64,000 nucleotides of DNA from Euonymus europaeus (taxonomy: Eukaryota; Streptophyta; Magnoliopsida; Celastrales; Celastraceae): contig OY756970.1 in NCBI GenBank assembly GCA_963580455.1, forward strand, positions 19,220,001 through 19,284,000, written 5' to 3'. Each line of letters begins with the position of its first letter. Position 1 is the first letter of the stretch. The notes beneath the pieces were generated by a model. That model did not search any database. It saw only the letters and a list, made by a program, of their open reading frames with translations, and was not told the origin of the DNA. This document shows, in pieces, positions 45,656 to 58,149 of the stretch. A program made the position numbers and the translations under genes.

Positions 45656-48600
45656 TCAATTTGGTTGCTGCTGCAACAAGAACCAAACTCAAAAGAGAAC
45701 AAGAAGAACCACTGTACTTACAAGTAACAGGAAATAGTAGAAAAGTACAGATGCATTGTAAAATAAAGTAGATCAGACTGTTGATCCATTATAAATCTCA
45801 GCCCAACCTAAGGGGGGCATGGCCATTGAAGTCCCAGAGTATGGGGCCAAAAGCACCTAGTAGATCTCTTTAAAAAGAAAGGTGACAATGTCTCATCAGC
45901 AATACCAGATGGTGAAGTTTGTGGCATACATGTTCTTGCCCAACGCAGGGACATTCTGATAATCTATCATCATGGGCTAAGTTATCCTCTAAACCATAAA
46001 TTAGAAATCATAAATACCGTCTATAGTCCTCATTGGCTAAGCTATCTTCTAATTTCTAAACTAGAAATCCTAAATATATAATTTTGATTAGGGTTGGCAA
46101 AACTATCCGAAATTCAGTTATGAGGCCAGGTGCCACCCGAAATCCCCAGCTCGGGGGCAGGTAGGGGTAATGTCATATTTATTATTAACACACAGTTAAG
46201 ATATTTTGAGATTGTAGGGACTTAAACTTGTAACTTGTTCCAAAACTTAAAAAGTTGCTACCACTAAGTCAGTAACTCCTTTGAGTCCTTTTTTGAATGT
46301 GTGTGGGTTTATATATATATACACGGAGATTCTCCAGTGTGAGATCCCGCAATTTCATTGATGCGGGATACGGCGTACACCGTTGGATTGGGTGTGGGGC
46401 CCATCACGTGTGGGCCCCAAACCTGCACCCAATCCAACGGCTAGTGTGGTATCTCGCACCAAGTTTTAAGTGCAGGATCCCGCCACAATACTCGCATCTA
46501 CAGTCAGGTACATAGAATTGGTTGCGTTGAAAGTGTACTCCATTTTTCAGCTTTATGGTTTGCATACAGTCATAGCTGCATAATTATTAGACTGCCATCA
46601 TTTTTTAACGTGGATTTACAGTCAAATCTGATGCTTTTGCTCTTAAAAAAACATATTTCAGTCGCTTTGATTTTTTTTGTGTAGTGACAAAAAGAAATAA
46701 AAATGGAAATGCACCAAAACTATATATTTAGGATTTCTAGTTTAGGAATTAGAGGATAATTTAGCCCATGATTACAACAATATATTAGTATTTAGGATTT
46801 ATAATTTAGGGATTAGAGAATGAGTTAGCCCATAAAGATAATTTATTAGGGGAAGTCTAATCTCGTTACGTAGCCCTAATGCCCAATGGACCTCATAGTG
46901 CTAATAAAGGGAGCTCTCTATAGGGTGAACCCTAATATCAGGATTCAGATCCTGCAAAAGTAACATTTAAAAAGAAATAGACAATTAAAATAGGGAAAGG
47001 AAAACAGGAGAGAACATCCCAAAGGAAACAACCAAGTTGAAATATGCCAGCAAAATTCTAAGGAAAGTAATAAAAAGATAAAGGAAACTATCTTAACAGA
47101 ATCTCTCTAGAATTAGAGAGCAAGTGTTTTAGGATTAAAAGAAAGTGTTTTAAAGCTGAAGAAACTTCAAAAGAGGCTTTCAAAGTAAGAAATCAGAAAT
47201 AGATTTAGGTCTAAGCAGTTGAATATCACTACTACAACAAGGTCATTAAAACCTTTGCCAAATTCCTAACATCAGCAAGTTTAAAGACACTACATCTGAT
47301 ACAAATTTCCAGTTCCTAAAGATTTAGTTTCCAAGCAAGTTTATGTAAACAACCATGTGAAAACTTAAAAAAGACGCTTTCAAAATAAGAAATCATAAAT
47401 AGATTTAGTGAATACTAAGGTCTAAGCTGTTGAAGACCACTACTACAACATGGTCATTGAAACCTTTGCTAAATTCCTAACATCAGCAAGTTTAAAGATA
47501 ATACATCTGACCCAAATTTCTGGTTCCTAAAGATTTAGTTTCCAAGCAAGTTTACCTAAACAACCATGTGAAAACAAGTTAAACTAGCAAATTATGAACG
47601 TTGGGAACTTACACAAGCATTTAAATTTTAAGGTTTAATTCACTTACGCAAATATCCCAGAAAACTAAGGCTGCGCCTGCTTGGAGGCCTAACAAAAGTA
47701 AATGGACCAAGTTCAATTACTTATCGAACACAGCTGATGGCTTTAACATGTAGAAGAAAAATCACCTGAGGATATAAGTGCTCATCAAACATGGAGACAG
47801 CACAAGGCCCAGATGTGGAAGCCCAACTACTGTGTGTAGTATCATAGGCAGGTCTGGGAGTCTCAAAGCTTTCATTAACATGATAATCCACAGCACTTTG
47901 CTGGAGGTTCATTTCTGCTGGAGGTTCAAATTTCATCTCACTCAGCATATTAAGATTGCAAGGTAGATATGGAAATCCCAACTGCGCCCTTAGAGATGCA
48001 GTTCCACCAATCTCATTGAGGATTACACTTTCTTGTCCAGAGTTAGACATCTCAGAATTCCTAACCGAACCAAAGTAACCAGGATAACTCCCAAAAGAGG
48101 AACTTGCAGAACATTCCACGTCCCTGAAACAAGAAAAACTAACTCATTGTTTTTCTTTTTGATAAATAATGTTGTTTTTAGCGTGACTGCATGAGTGAGG
48201 GCTCGAAACTTGCACCTATTAGAAATCCTAAGAAGTGGCTACTTCTAGGCTGAGAGCTCCTTTTTCAGACAAACTCTAAGTTGAGAACAGAAATAAGAAG
48301 GATTCATTTGCAACCTCTTAATAAGTGCATGTATATATCAAGACTATTTCTTAACACAATCTCATTTGTATTTTTAAAAAATAAGATAATTAAGACTCAT
48401 AGAATGAGATTTAAAGACTTGAATGAAAAGTTCTTTTTAAGAATGCCCTCACCTCTGTGGTAGCAAATTTGAGTCCTCTGGAAGAACCGCGTGTTGACCG
48501 TCATTACTATGAATCCAATGCAAAGGTTGAAGCTGCTGCTCAGCACGCATTCTGAAAGGTACATTCATCCAACTTTGGAACTGCAACGCAAGCCTAAATT

Positions 48601-51600
48601 AGGTACATAGTTCCACAAGATCATTTCAAGGGACTTCAACAGGAAGGGTACTTAACCAAATAAGACATTGTTACCTGATTTGTGCACTCTAATGACATAA
48701 GTTGTTGCTTTTCAATATTTTCCTGCCAAAGAAGTAGACAGTGTTCATGTCATGAAGGTGATAAGTGATAAAACAATAAAATTTAGAGTCAGAGGTGCCG
48801 GTTTTAGAGTCTTAGCACGAAATAAAATTTTAAGTAAAATTTATTCCTGCGCAGTTATTGAGATAAATTCCTCCTATAATTTCACCCTTGAGGGATGGCA
48901 TTGAGTTATTTATATCCTCCTCTAAAAACTAAGAATATCTTCAATTTGCCTATCCTTAATCAAACTAATTAAGAAACTTCATCTTTTAACAAAAAAAATA
49001 TTCCACAAAAGTGATTGTAAATCATCCAATTCATGTATTCTGTCATACATGGGATTCACTTGGAGATTCTAATCAAATCCACTTTCCATCATATATTCTC
49101 CTAGTTTGCATGCAACACAAACACACAATCAATAATGAAACTCAAAACCTAAGGGCAGTTAATAGGATACTTATTTTAGCAATTATGAATTAACTTCTTG
49201 ACTCTTGAGAAGGCCTCCATCACAGGAATATTGAGCACACCTTATGTGCACAAATTTGGTTAAGTGATTCCCTGAGTGAATTTTCCATTTGCCCCAAATC
49301 TTCTACCTTGTTAATCTTCTCTGGGTTATTCCAATAGCTGCAGCAATTCAATAGTATGAACTCAGAGGACAGTAGCCAACCAAGGACACCAAGAACACAT
49401 GAGATTTTTAAAAAATGACACTACAACAAAAGATTTGCATGCGCTCACCTCAAACGCTTGTGTATTTCAGAGAGTTGATTCTGTAATAACCTTGCATGAT
49501 TAGTTAGCTCCTGCAAAAAGGAACATAGATATTAACAGAAAACATCACCAGTGTGAATTAGTATATCATCAAAGAAAAAGTTAAGAGTGACCACCAAGGA
49601 TCATGGAACTGGTTGCAAGCATACCTCAATTGTTTGAGTGCTGAAACAACCAAATCAAAAAAAAAAAAAAAGTCAGCCAACATTGATTACAAAAAGATAG
49701 ACATCTAATACAGGAACAATTTGGGTCAATGTTGCCACAAACCTTGTACCCAGGAACTCTGGTATATTTACATCATGGTCCAACTTCTTAAAAGTTTTTT
49801 TCAGTGCCTAGATTCTCAAAGAGAAAGCAAACGAATTACAAGCAGATATGAATAATAGAATTGCATCAAACTCAGCAGACAAAGAAAGGCCAGAAGATGA
49901 TAAAATTTCAGGGAAAAGTGATGGTTAAAAGGACTTACTTCAAGGCTTTCCAGCTTCCTGTTTCAATTCAGAAAGAATCAGTTGATTCAGTTCACTTCTA
50001 ATTCTATAAATACTCAACTAAATAATGTGGTGGGGAAAATGTAAATATTGCCTGTACCTTTTGGCCCTTTCCTGAGGAGTTAGTTGGGCAAACTTCGCAA
50101 TAACCTCCTCGATGCTGGAAAATCCGGGAAAAGTAGATAAATGAGAGACAGATTTCTCACAATGACGATAATTAAGAGATACAATGCACAAAACATGAAA
50201 ACTTTTGGTTTCTTTTCTAACATTAAAATCACAAGATGGAAAATTGGAAATAACAAAATCAGAAGTCTCATGGGAAGAAGAGCATCTATTGTTGTACGGT
50301 TTATTCACCATTTCCTTTGTGTAAGAGCACGATGGCTGTGGTGAATTGTAAATTTTCCGGGAAAAAATTATCACCACATTATGCCCATAATGGCCAAATT
50401 TAGTTTGCACTGGCAACTAAAAGCATCCTGTGAACACTTTAGTATGAGTTCAAAGCATTGGGGCTACATCCTTTGCTATTATAACCTTACTCTGGGAAAA
50501 ACAATAATAATAAGAAGAAAAAAATACTTATTTCAAAGTTTTTTTAATAGAAAAGATTTATTAACGGCACCAAGGAGTGCAACCCCAGAACAAACTGAAT
50601 TACATATTTGAGAAATTAAAACAATCAAAGATATTAGAACAAATTCCACCTGACCAGAGTTTAGGCATATAAAGCCATACTCCTTGTCATGGAAAATTCT
50701 AGAATTTCACCAACATGTAGTCTCTCAAGGACCAGAAGCATAAATTTTTACTTGGATTTGTCAGAGGCAATGAAATCATCTTAGTTCTATTTGATACTTG
50801 TCCAAAGAGTAATAAACAGAGACACCAATAAATTCCCCCCTCATAACCAGCACTCATATGAGGACCTCGTAGATAGAACTCATCATGCTCAAGATTTTGA
50901 AATACTTTCACTGATTTCATGTGAGAAGGTAAAGCTCAACCCAACTAAGCCTCATCACTACTGTGTCACCCAGAGCTACAACGAGGAAAGCATGAAAGCC
51001 CTCAAAAAATTTGTAACAGAATAAAGAACACCGTAGCTTAATAAATAAATATGTTTATTTATTACAACTAAATCTCTATCAGCCTCCCTCTTCTCTCATT
51101 ATGTTTGCTGCTTAAAGGTATAGATTTGAATCACTCGTGTGTCTCTATGTTTTACATACCAATAACACCTTTGGTAATTTTTTCTCATCTTATGATCACA
51201 CAGCCACCTCTGCCTTATATAATTGAATGGCCACATCACTTTAGATAATCTACTTCAAGAAGAAAAGAAAAGGAAAACATATGCCTCATGTACCTCTGGT
51301 CAATAAGACTTCATGTTCTTTATATTCATATTGTAAAATAATATCAATGCTTCTACCATCCAAAACAACTAATAATCCTTCTTTGGGTGTACATACACAC
51401 AAAATGACAGGTATCCATCCATCCATCCCATAAGAAGGAACTTTCGTAAAACCACTCGATGAATCATAGAAATACTTTGACGTACGACAGCTTTCACTAA
51501 CCACGTATTAAAGGATTTTTACAAGGGATTTTAAGCAATGAGGGTTAAATCAAAGATTTTGTATGATGAAGGCTCAAAAGTAGTGCTTGAAACAGTAATA

Positions 51601-54066
51601 TCAGATCTGAATTTGTCGAGAAATTAGAAAAACGAAGTAAAGAAGAGAGACGACTTCAGTCATCAAAACATCTTCTTTCAACCTTGTGAGACTGATATGG
51701 AACTCTTTTTGAAGTGTATTAGATATGGTGTGACGTTTTCCAGTAGTTTCTTTCACCAAAAAGTTTACCCCAACTGACTGACACTTCCTCTCCAGCCTTG
51801 TTTTCTTGAAGAAAATTTTCCCTGTCAAGCAAATTTGAAGCTGATTCAGCATCAATACCTGGCGGTAACGATGGTGCTTCTATTGTTTGGTTTCACACAT
51901 GATATCAGATTCCTTATCTTTTACCTGTTGAAATCCATCTTCTTTTCGACTTGAACTCTCTCCTTTCTCATCTTGAAGACTTGAACAACAGGTGAATCAG
52001 ATTGAGCACATGATGCAGTAGGGAACCCATTTTCAGACATCTTTTCTACCTCAACTTTCATGACATCAGTTTCAATTTATGAATTTGTGCACTCTCCCTC
52101 AACCTTTTGTTCGGAAATAGTAGCTCTTTGTTTCTTATTGGCAGCACTTTTCTTTGATCGTGCGCACTGCATTATCTATTGCTTGGTCATTGGCTTCAAA
52201 GTTATCTCCTTACAATCAAAAGTAAATTGATAGATATTTTCTCTCCCACGATGAGACACAGCTCGATCATAGAACCAAGAACGACCCAAAAGAATATGTG
52301 TGGCATCCATAGGAATAACATCACGCCATATTGAATCACTATACTTTCCATGAGTAAAAGAAACAAGGAAACACTCAGTTTGCTCAATTTTGATACCATC
52401 AATACAAGTTGCTTTTATATGGATAAGGTTTTAACCCCTTAAAAAGCTTGAGACGCTCAACAGTGGAAGTTGAGATGACATTCATACAACTCTCTCCATC
52501 AAGAATAAGCTTCTTAGATTGATCACCGCAATGAACCAAAGTTTGAAACATTGAATCACTTCTCCAATCTCCATTTTCCTTATGAGATGCACTCCAAATT
52601 TGGCTAAGAACAGATATTAGTGATGTATCAATTCATCCTCTTCCAAATCGTCAAAATCCATCTCTCCAAAATCAAAATCCATGTCAACAATTTTGTCTTA
52701 TGCAATTTTCAAGGAGCGAAACACCACTTCTCACGAGCTTTGTGACAATTTTTCCAACGGATATTTCCGATAGGCCCTTCCCTTGGAAACATTTTTCAAG
52801 GATCTTTCCAATTGACCCCTCCCACAGGCACTGTCAATGGACGTAGCATAACTTTTGCTAACCTCATATTGAAGGGTTCTTACGAGGGATTTTAAGCAAT
52901 TATGGTTAAATCAAGGATTGAGGATAATCGGGGCTTTAAAAAACTCAAAAGTAGGGCTTAAAACAGTAAAATCAGATCTGAATTTTTAGAGGAATTAGAA
53001 AATCAAAGTAAAGAAAAGATAGATAACCTACTCATCACACCTAGGGTTCCTTGGCATCACACAATAGAAAAACAAGTCACATGCTTGAAAGTAATCTCAA
53101 TGTTTTTCATTCATCATCGTCGTCGTCATTCTTGAGAGACTACAACCATATATATAATATATATACACTCTTAGTAATCCCTTCACTAGGATTTCTAAAA
53201 AGTAAACTAATAAGACTCCCAATTGTATATAGGAAAATAGCCTAATGAAAGACTAATTATAAAATACTTCTTAGTGTGAAATTCGAAATTTGAACATACC
53301 TGAAAATTCCTATGCTCCCCTTACTACGAAAACTAAAACAAAGATAAAAACCCCAATAATAAACTAACTTATGAAAACATAAAATTAGACAAAATCTCAG
53401 CTAGAAAAGACCCTAAAAGATGCCAAGAACCTACATAGCATAGATCTTTGAATTTACTCTTTTGGGATCTCTTTAGCTCGTACATCACATGCCAATATCC
53501 TTAATCCCACTCATCTTTCTTAATAATCATGCACCAAATGGCAAATACAACATTGACAAGGATCACATTTTCTTTCAATTCCTTGCCATGAAAGGACTGT
53601 TAAATTGATCCCAATGAAGCATCCCACTGGCAATTTTATTATCTTCCACCAGCACTTCCCCACCCACCACCGGCCTTCTTTTTGCATTGATCATGCCTTC
53701 AAATTTTGGGTGCCTTTCCAATTCTACCATAACAAAAAGTTATATGTAAACAAGCCAACATGCAATGTTCGAAGAATGGTATGTACTAATATTTGAGCTC
53801 TATCAGGCTGAAAGTCACTAAAACGAGCTCTATGACTATCTTGAGCAAACCAATGGCAGTGCCTTTGTCGTTCAACTTCTAATAAGATAAGATAAAATAA
53901 GAGAGTAAGGAGAAGTACCTGCGCTTTCCCTTGCACAAAGAAGGCTTTCCAGTCGGTGAGAACATAAGAAGGATAATGTCTATGTCACAAAGTATAGACA
54001 GCTCGTTAGCTTTCTTCATGATGCCATGCTTCCTTTTTGCATAGGTGGCTTGACGGCCATTTGTAT

Positions 54067-54097
<31 letters not shown>

Positions 54098-54103
54098 TCC
54101 CAT
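45656..54103 (-). CDS. AGL30: MIKC*-type MADS-box transcription factor (AGL30/AGL65 clade)
   Basis: Ten in-frame exons: 53919-54103, 50058-50114, 49939-49957, 49743-49807, 49625-49640 (16 bases), 49449-49510, 49241-49337, 48675-48722, 48453-48580, 47766-48123. A probable last exon ends at TGA 45656-45658, adding only QQPN or QPN, for about 349 residues. The MADS domain starts MGRVKLKIKRLENTNGRQAT and includes KKANELSILCDIDI and LMFSPTGKPSLCKGKR. The I/K-like region (KFAQLTPQERAKRKLESLEA, LKKTFKKLDHDVNIPEFLGT) is the MIKC* P-clade type, which forms heterodimers regulating pollen maturation. The 3.8-kb first coding intron is full of transposon remnants. A 5'UTR exon near 54480-54640 carries an upstream ATG frame (MQMEMQIGVSDRP). 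The last exon is the least certain part. Confidence 0.87.
45955..46830. mobile_element. Inverted-repeat element in the MADS gene's last intron
   Basis: About 125 bases at 45955-46085 (ATGGGCTAAGTTATCCTCTA through CTAGAAATCCTAAATATATA) return inverted at 46715-46830 (TATATATTTAGGATTTCTAG through GAATGAGTTAGCCC). Each arm itself is a tandem pair of the same roughly 60-base unit. The loop contains a separate palindromic MITE. The element is non-coding. Confidence 0.6.
46320..46515. mobile_element. GC-rich palindromic MITE with central CACGTG
   Basis: The core at 46381-46440 runs CGTTGGATTGGGTG to CACCCAATCCAACGG with GTGGGGCCCATCACGTGTGGGCCCCA at the centre, so it folds back almost completely. 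Outside it, GATCCCGC at 46343-46350 and GGATCCCGCC at about 46477-46486 extend the symmetry. The composition contrasts sharply with the AT-rich surroundings. The CACGTG at its centre is a G-box. Confidence 0.65.
47171..47580 (-). repeat. Tandem duplication, about 210-bp period, in MADS gene intron
   Basis: Copies at about 47171-47374 and 47381-47574 share CCTAACATCAGCAAGTTTAA, CCTAAAGATTTAGTTTCCAA and AACAACCATGTGAAAAC. They differ by scattered substitutions and a small insertion. Confidence 0.8.
51490..53022 (-). mobile_element. Ty3/gypsy protease remnant flanked by direct repeats
   Basis: On the minus strand a retropepsin region is readable despite shifts and stops: SKKLILDGESCMNVISTSTV at about 52465-52525, then WRDVIPMDATHILLGRSWFY and DRAVSHRGRENIYQFTFDCK at about 52205-52330. 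The D-[GS]-x-[SA] type active-site motif appears as DGES (usual plant gypsy form DGGS). Directly repeated flanks of about 160 bases at 51490-51650 and 52848-53022 share GGGATTTTAAGCAAT, GGTTAAATCAA and ATCAGATCTGAATTT. They may be LTR remnants. The element lies in the first coding intron of the MADS gene, in the same direction. Confidence 0.65.
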
Positions 54104-54793
54104 CCTGCATGTGATTAAGCAGTATGCTCTGCTATTGAAAATGATTCACAAAAATCCAAAGCTAGATTACTTAACCTTACTATCTCTAAAATTTTATATG
54201 AATCCATTTCAAATGCAATTTTTTACACAGTTTTCAGACCTTGACTCCAAATTCAGCACAAAAATATTGACATCAATATACAAAAATTCAAGACTGTTTT
54301 ATGATAAAGATATTGAAACTGAAAACACATAACTGATCGTGAATCTATTAGTACCTATTATTTCTGTTTCGAAATTCAGAAAGAAATCCAGAGATAAATG
54401 GTTAGAGAGAGAGGCATACCCGAAGGAGAAAATCAAAGGTGTTAAAAGCGAGGGACAGGTCGAGCGAGAAGGGAAGGGCGGAGAAAGAGAGAGGGAAGAG
54501 CTTACATATAGGGTTGCAGTACTACGACCGGGTGAGCGGCAAAAGCGGTCACGAGAGGGAGCTGGAGAATCGGGACGGTCAGAAACTCCAATTTGCATTT
54601 CCATTTGCATCTCTCTCTCTCAATCGATCCACTGCCGTTGCTTCCTTTCCTTTTAACAAATGAATTCTGTTTGATTAATCAGAGCCGTCCATTATTCATT
54701 TCATACGGGTTACCGGTACTCCCGACTACATCTTTAACTCGAGCCCTTTCTCTCTAGAAAGTAGAAACCCAATCCCTTGGAGCAGAAGGCGCC

Positions 54794-54820
54794 CTCTCTC
54801 TCTCTCTCTCTCTCTCTCTC
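54794..54820. repeat. (CT)n microsatellite upstream of the MADS gene
   Basis: A pure CT run of about 27 bases, GA on the MADS gene's coding strand, lies about 150-200 bases upstream of its presumed 5'UTR exon. GAGA tracts near plant promoters can bind BPC proteins; here this is only inferred from position. Confidence 0.8.
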
Positions 54821-55050
54821 GGGTGGTGTTTGCCATCATGCGTTTTTAATTCCAATGTAATCCATATGCAGTCCTAGCTCAACTACGAACTCTCATGAAT
54901 AAAATATAGACGTTGCTTCATCTAAAACTTTTGAAATTGATAAATACTATGACCACTGAAATTTTTTCTTATTAAAACATAGACAAGGAAAATTCAATAG
55001 AAAAAAATCATTAGTTGATAGGAAGAATGGAAGAATAAACAAAAAAGTTA

Positions 55051-55326
55051 CTCCCTCTGTTTTAAAATATATGTCGCTCTAGAGATTTAATTTTATTTTA
55101 AAATATCTGTCGCTTTATGATTCCAAAGCATAATTAATATATTTTTTGATAAATTTACTTTTATCGTGAAAAGCAAAAATAAATGAAAGATTGTGAGAAA
55201 TGAGAGTAATTAATAACGGTATTTTTGTCTAACACATATATTTTTTACTAATATTAAGGTTATTTAATAACTTTCTTAATTATTGTGTCAAAACCTTAAA
55301 CGACAGATATTTTGAAACAGAAGTAG
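55051..55326. mobile_element. Stowaway-like MITE, TA target duplication
   Basis: The left end CTCCCTCTGTTTTAAAATAT is a classic Stowaway (Tc1/mariner-derived) terminus preceded by TA. The right end read inward is CTACTTCTGTTTCAAAATAT, followed by TA. Both ends continue into a shared CTGTCG. The left part has a second internal copy of ATTTTAAAATATCTGTCGCT. It is non-coding, 276 bp. Confidence 0.75.
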
Positions 55327-56424
55327 TACGACTCATGTATATTATTGTCTTCGTATTAAAGAAAATTCTTGAGTTGTCGTATTCCAATGTTAATGTTGTA
55401 GGTGGCATCAGTTGATGAACAAACTTGCTAGATTATTAAAAGAGATAACCTCTTTGACATTTATATCACCTGTTGTTTGCACATTAGAGACATTGATATG
55501 CACTTGAACTTTTAGTTTGAATATGTGATTATAAATTTTTTGAAACATCATCAAATACATAGATAATTGATTAGTTACACTTTATAAGTAAACAATTTTA
55601 TAATATTCAATTCACACTGTTTTATTCGGGATCAAAATAAAATTTGATAACCTAACAATAATTAGAAAGGTAAATATTAACGAAAAGCAGATGGTCTAAC
55701 TCAGATTAGTGATGGATCATGTAATATTGCAAATCCCAAGTGTTAAAAGACAATTTACTTTTATAAGCATAGATCGAGCAACTAAGAGTAATCATTGAAT
55801 ATTTAATGTATAAATTCAATAGCATTATTCAATGGAACAAACTTAATGTGATAATCAATAAACTAAACTGCGCTCGTAAGGAAATGATTTAAGCTAAAAA
55901 CCTAGCAAATATAAAATTACGAATAGATAATAAATTCACGTGTCACCATTTAGATGATATATCATATAACAAATTAATAAGTCAACATAAATTTCCATGA
56001 ATACGTTACAGAAAATTAGTAAATTTTACACAAAACTTTAGAATAAATGGTCTCACAATGAATTTTTTGTGAACAAAAAACAAAAATTATCTCTAAGTAA
56101 AAGATAGATGTTGATATGTTTTAAATTATTTTAGGCATCGTTTGTATTTTTAATCATTCTTCGCATCATGTAAAACTTTGTTCATCCAATAAATGTGTTA
56201 CTATTTACCAGAGGTTTATCATATCTCAAACTGAGACGCAAGTGAGATTGTAATGAAAATTCCGGAGGCAATACTCATCTTTCGGCAAAATCTGCAGGAG
56301 GGAACCAGCATGAATCTCTAATGGCCTTTGAAGAAACTTCACCCTTGCTACTTTCATTAGGAAGAGAGAAAATATTTGAAGAAATTAAAACCTCCGATCG
56401 AAGCCACGTGGGAGGAAGGCGAAA

Positions 56425-56660
56425 CTTTGCCTCTACGAATGACTTGGTCTAGTGACAGTGATTCTCTCCGTTTACCCTAAGTAAGGGTTCGAGCAATTGC
56501 GGAGATATGGATTAATCTCACAAATTTAACTGGGTCTAAGTCAGGTGGAACAATTATTCCTCGAGTTGGGGTTTGCCTCACTCGACACACGTGTCTTTCA
56601 AGACACATGTACGAGTGTTAGTGTCAAATTGATGACCTACGATTTTTCTATATCCGTGTC
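56425..56660 (+). mobile_element. Possible tRNA-derived SINE
   Basis: TGGTCTAGTGACAGTGATTC resembles a tRNA A box and AAGGGTTCGAGCAATTGC a B box about 50 bases on, with a body containing GGATTAATCTCACAAATTTA. Target duplications were not identified. Confidence 0.4.
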
Positions 56661-56891
56661 TCAATTTGTCTTTAACAATTATCTCATTATCGAGCTTTAG
56701 CCGAGAAGCCCATCCGGCTGTTAAATAAATACGTAAAATAAATATATATATATAAACATTTAATATGTAATATAAATGTATGTAAAATGTGTAATTAAAT
56801 ATATTTAAGTAATGAAATATAAGTGAAATAGTATGTATTATGCACGTAAATTGTCACCATAGAAAAACTAAATAATTATAATATTTAAAGC

Positions 56892-56931
<40 letters not shown>
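56892..56931. repeat. (TA)n microsatellite
   Basis: About 18 TA dinucleotides in a row, followed by CACACG. The surrounding 300 bases are AT-rich and gene-free. Confidence 0.9.
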
Positions 56932-56935
<4 letters not shown>

Positions 56936-57261
56936 GATCAGAGTGGTGTTAATCATCACAATACAAAAATATTTCAAAATATCGATAATATATATATTAC
57001 ATGATTTGAAGATAAATTAATAGTTTAAAATTTAAATACATGGGTCATATCTTTATTCAGACATTTTAAAATATTTTTTTTGTTGAAATACATATTTTCG
57101 ATACGACCGTCTGAAATTACTACTCAAATTTTATGTTTCAACGAATACTTCCTAAAAACAAAAAAGAAAGGAAAAGAAGGAATGCTCGCTATATCTGCGG
57201 TGGCCGTCTGAGACTCTGAGGTCGTATTTGTTCCGACGAGCACCAAAGTCCACCAAATGCG

Positions 57262-58146
57262 ATGATGATGATACGTCATTATCTTCCGTCTACTTGTATA
57301 CTCTCTCCGATGCATCCCTACTCGATCAAAACCCCCAATTGTCTACCTCCGAACTTCGTCACCACCACGGACTCCGGCCTCCTCTTTAGGGAGAAACTAC
57401 TGTATCTCTCCAACCTCAACATCAACGCTGATAAGGCTCTGGAACTAAATCCCTCCCTCCGCTCTACCCCTCTCTCTTCCATCCTCACTCTCGTCGACTT
57501 CTTCTCCTCGACTACCGGCCTCCATGGTCCTGCCCTTGGCCGCATCCTGGACATGTACCCGGAGCTACTATCTCTGCCCGAACCCGCCTCCAGCCTTTCT
57601 CCTATCTTCACCTTCCTCCGCCACGAGGTGCCTCTCCGCCGCAGCGACCTTCCCAAGGCCATCTCCCGATGCCCCCGCCTCCTCGTTTCTAGCGTTCCTC
57701 GCCAATTACGCCCCACTCTCCATTTCCTTCGTGAGTTGGGATTTAAGGGCTCTCACCCGATCAATGCCCAGACCACAGTGCTACTTGTCTCCAGTGTAGA
57801 ACAAACACTCAAGCCCAAGATCGAGTACTTGATGAGCTTGGGGTTCAAGTACGAGGAGGTGAGATTGATGGTGGTTAGGTCGCCGGGGCTGTTGACATTT
57901 AGTGTGGAGAAGAATTTGGTGCCCAAAGTGGACTACTTCTTGAAGGAGATGAAGGGGGATTTGGAGGAATTGAAGAGATTCCCGCAGTATTTCTCCTTCA
58001 GTCTGGAAGGGAAGATTAAGCCAAGGCATAAGCTTTTGATTGAGAATGGCTTCTCCTTGCCATTGTACAAGATGTTGAAGGTTAGTGATGGGGAATTCAA
58101 CGCCAGGTTGATTGAGATGCGACTGCAGCTGTTAGAGGGAAGATAG
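57262..58146 (+). CDS. SOLDAT10: Plastid mTERF protein (MTEF1/SOLDAT10 type)
   Basis: A single intronless frame of 294 residues. The N terminus is a Ser/Thr/Pro-rich plastid-type transit peptide. From about residue 60 at least five mTERF helical repeats follow, with the Pro-containing motif in each: [71 protein letters not shown], and [18 protein letters not shown] before NGF. Such proteins bind organelle nucleic acid and act in plastid transcription or RNA maturation. Short intronless mTERFs of this length with this C terminus resemble Arabidopsis SOLDAT10/EMB93, needed for plastid rRNA levels. Start: first ATG of a three-ATG run; Met17 is an alternative start. Upstream in another frame is ATGCGATGA. 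Confidence 0.92.
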   Translation: MMMIRHYLPSTCILSPMHPYSIKTPNCLPPNFVTTTDSGLLFREKLLYLSNLNINADKALELNPSLRSTPLSSILTLVDFFSSTTGLHGPALGRILDMYPELLSLPEPASSLSPIFTFLRHEVPLRRSDLPKAISRCPRLLVSSVPRQLRPTLHFLRELGFKGSHPINAQTTVLLVSSVEQTLKPKIEYLMSLGFKYEEVRLMVVRSPGLLTFSVEKNLVPKVDYFLKEMKGDLEELKRFPQYFSFSLEGKIKPRHKLLIENGFSLPLYKMLKVSDGEFNARLIEMRLQLLEGR

Positions 58147-58149
58147 ATT

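Noticed and set aside
57318..57716. 132-codon minus-strand frame opposite the mTERF gene
   Set aside because: The GC-rich mTERF coding strand makes the antisense frame open by chance; it is Arg-rich and without a domain.
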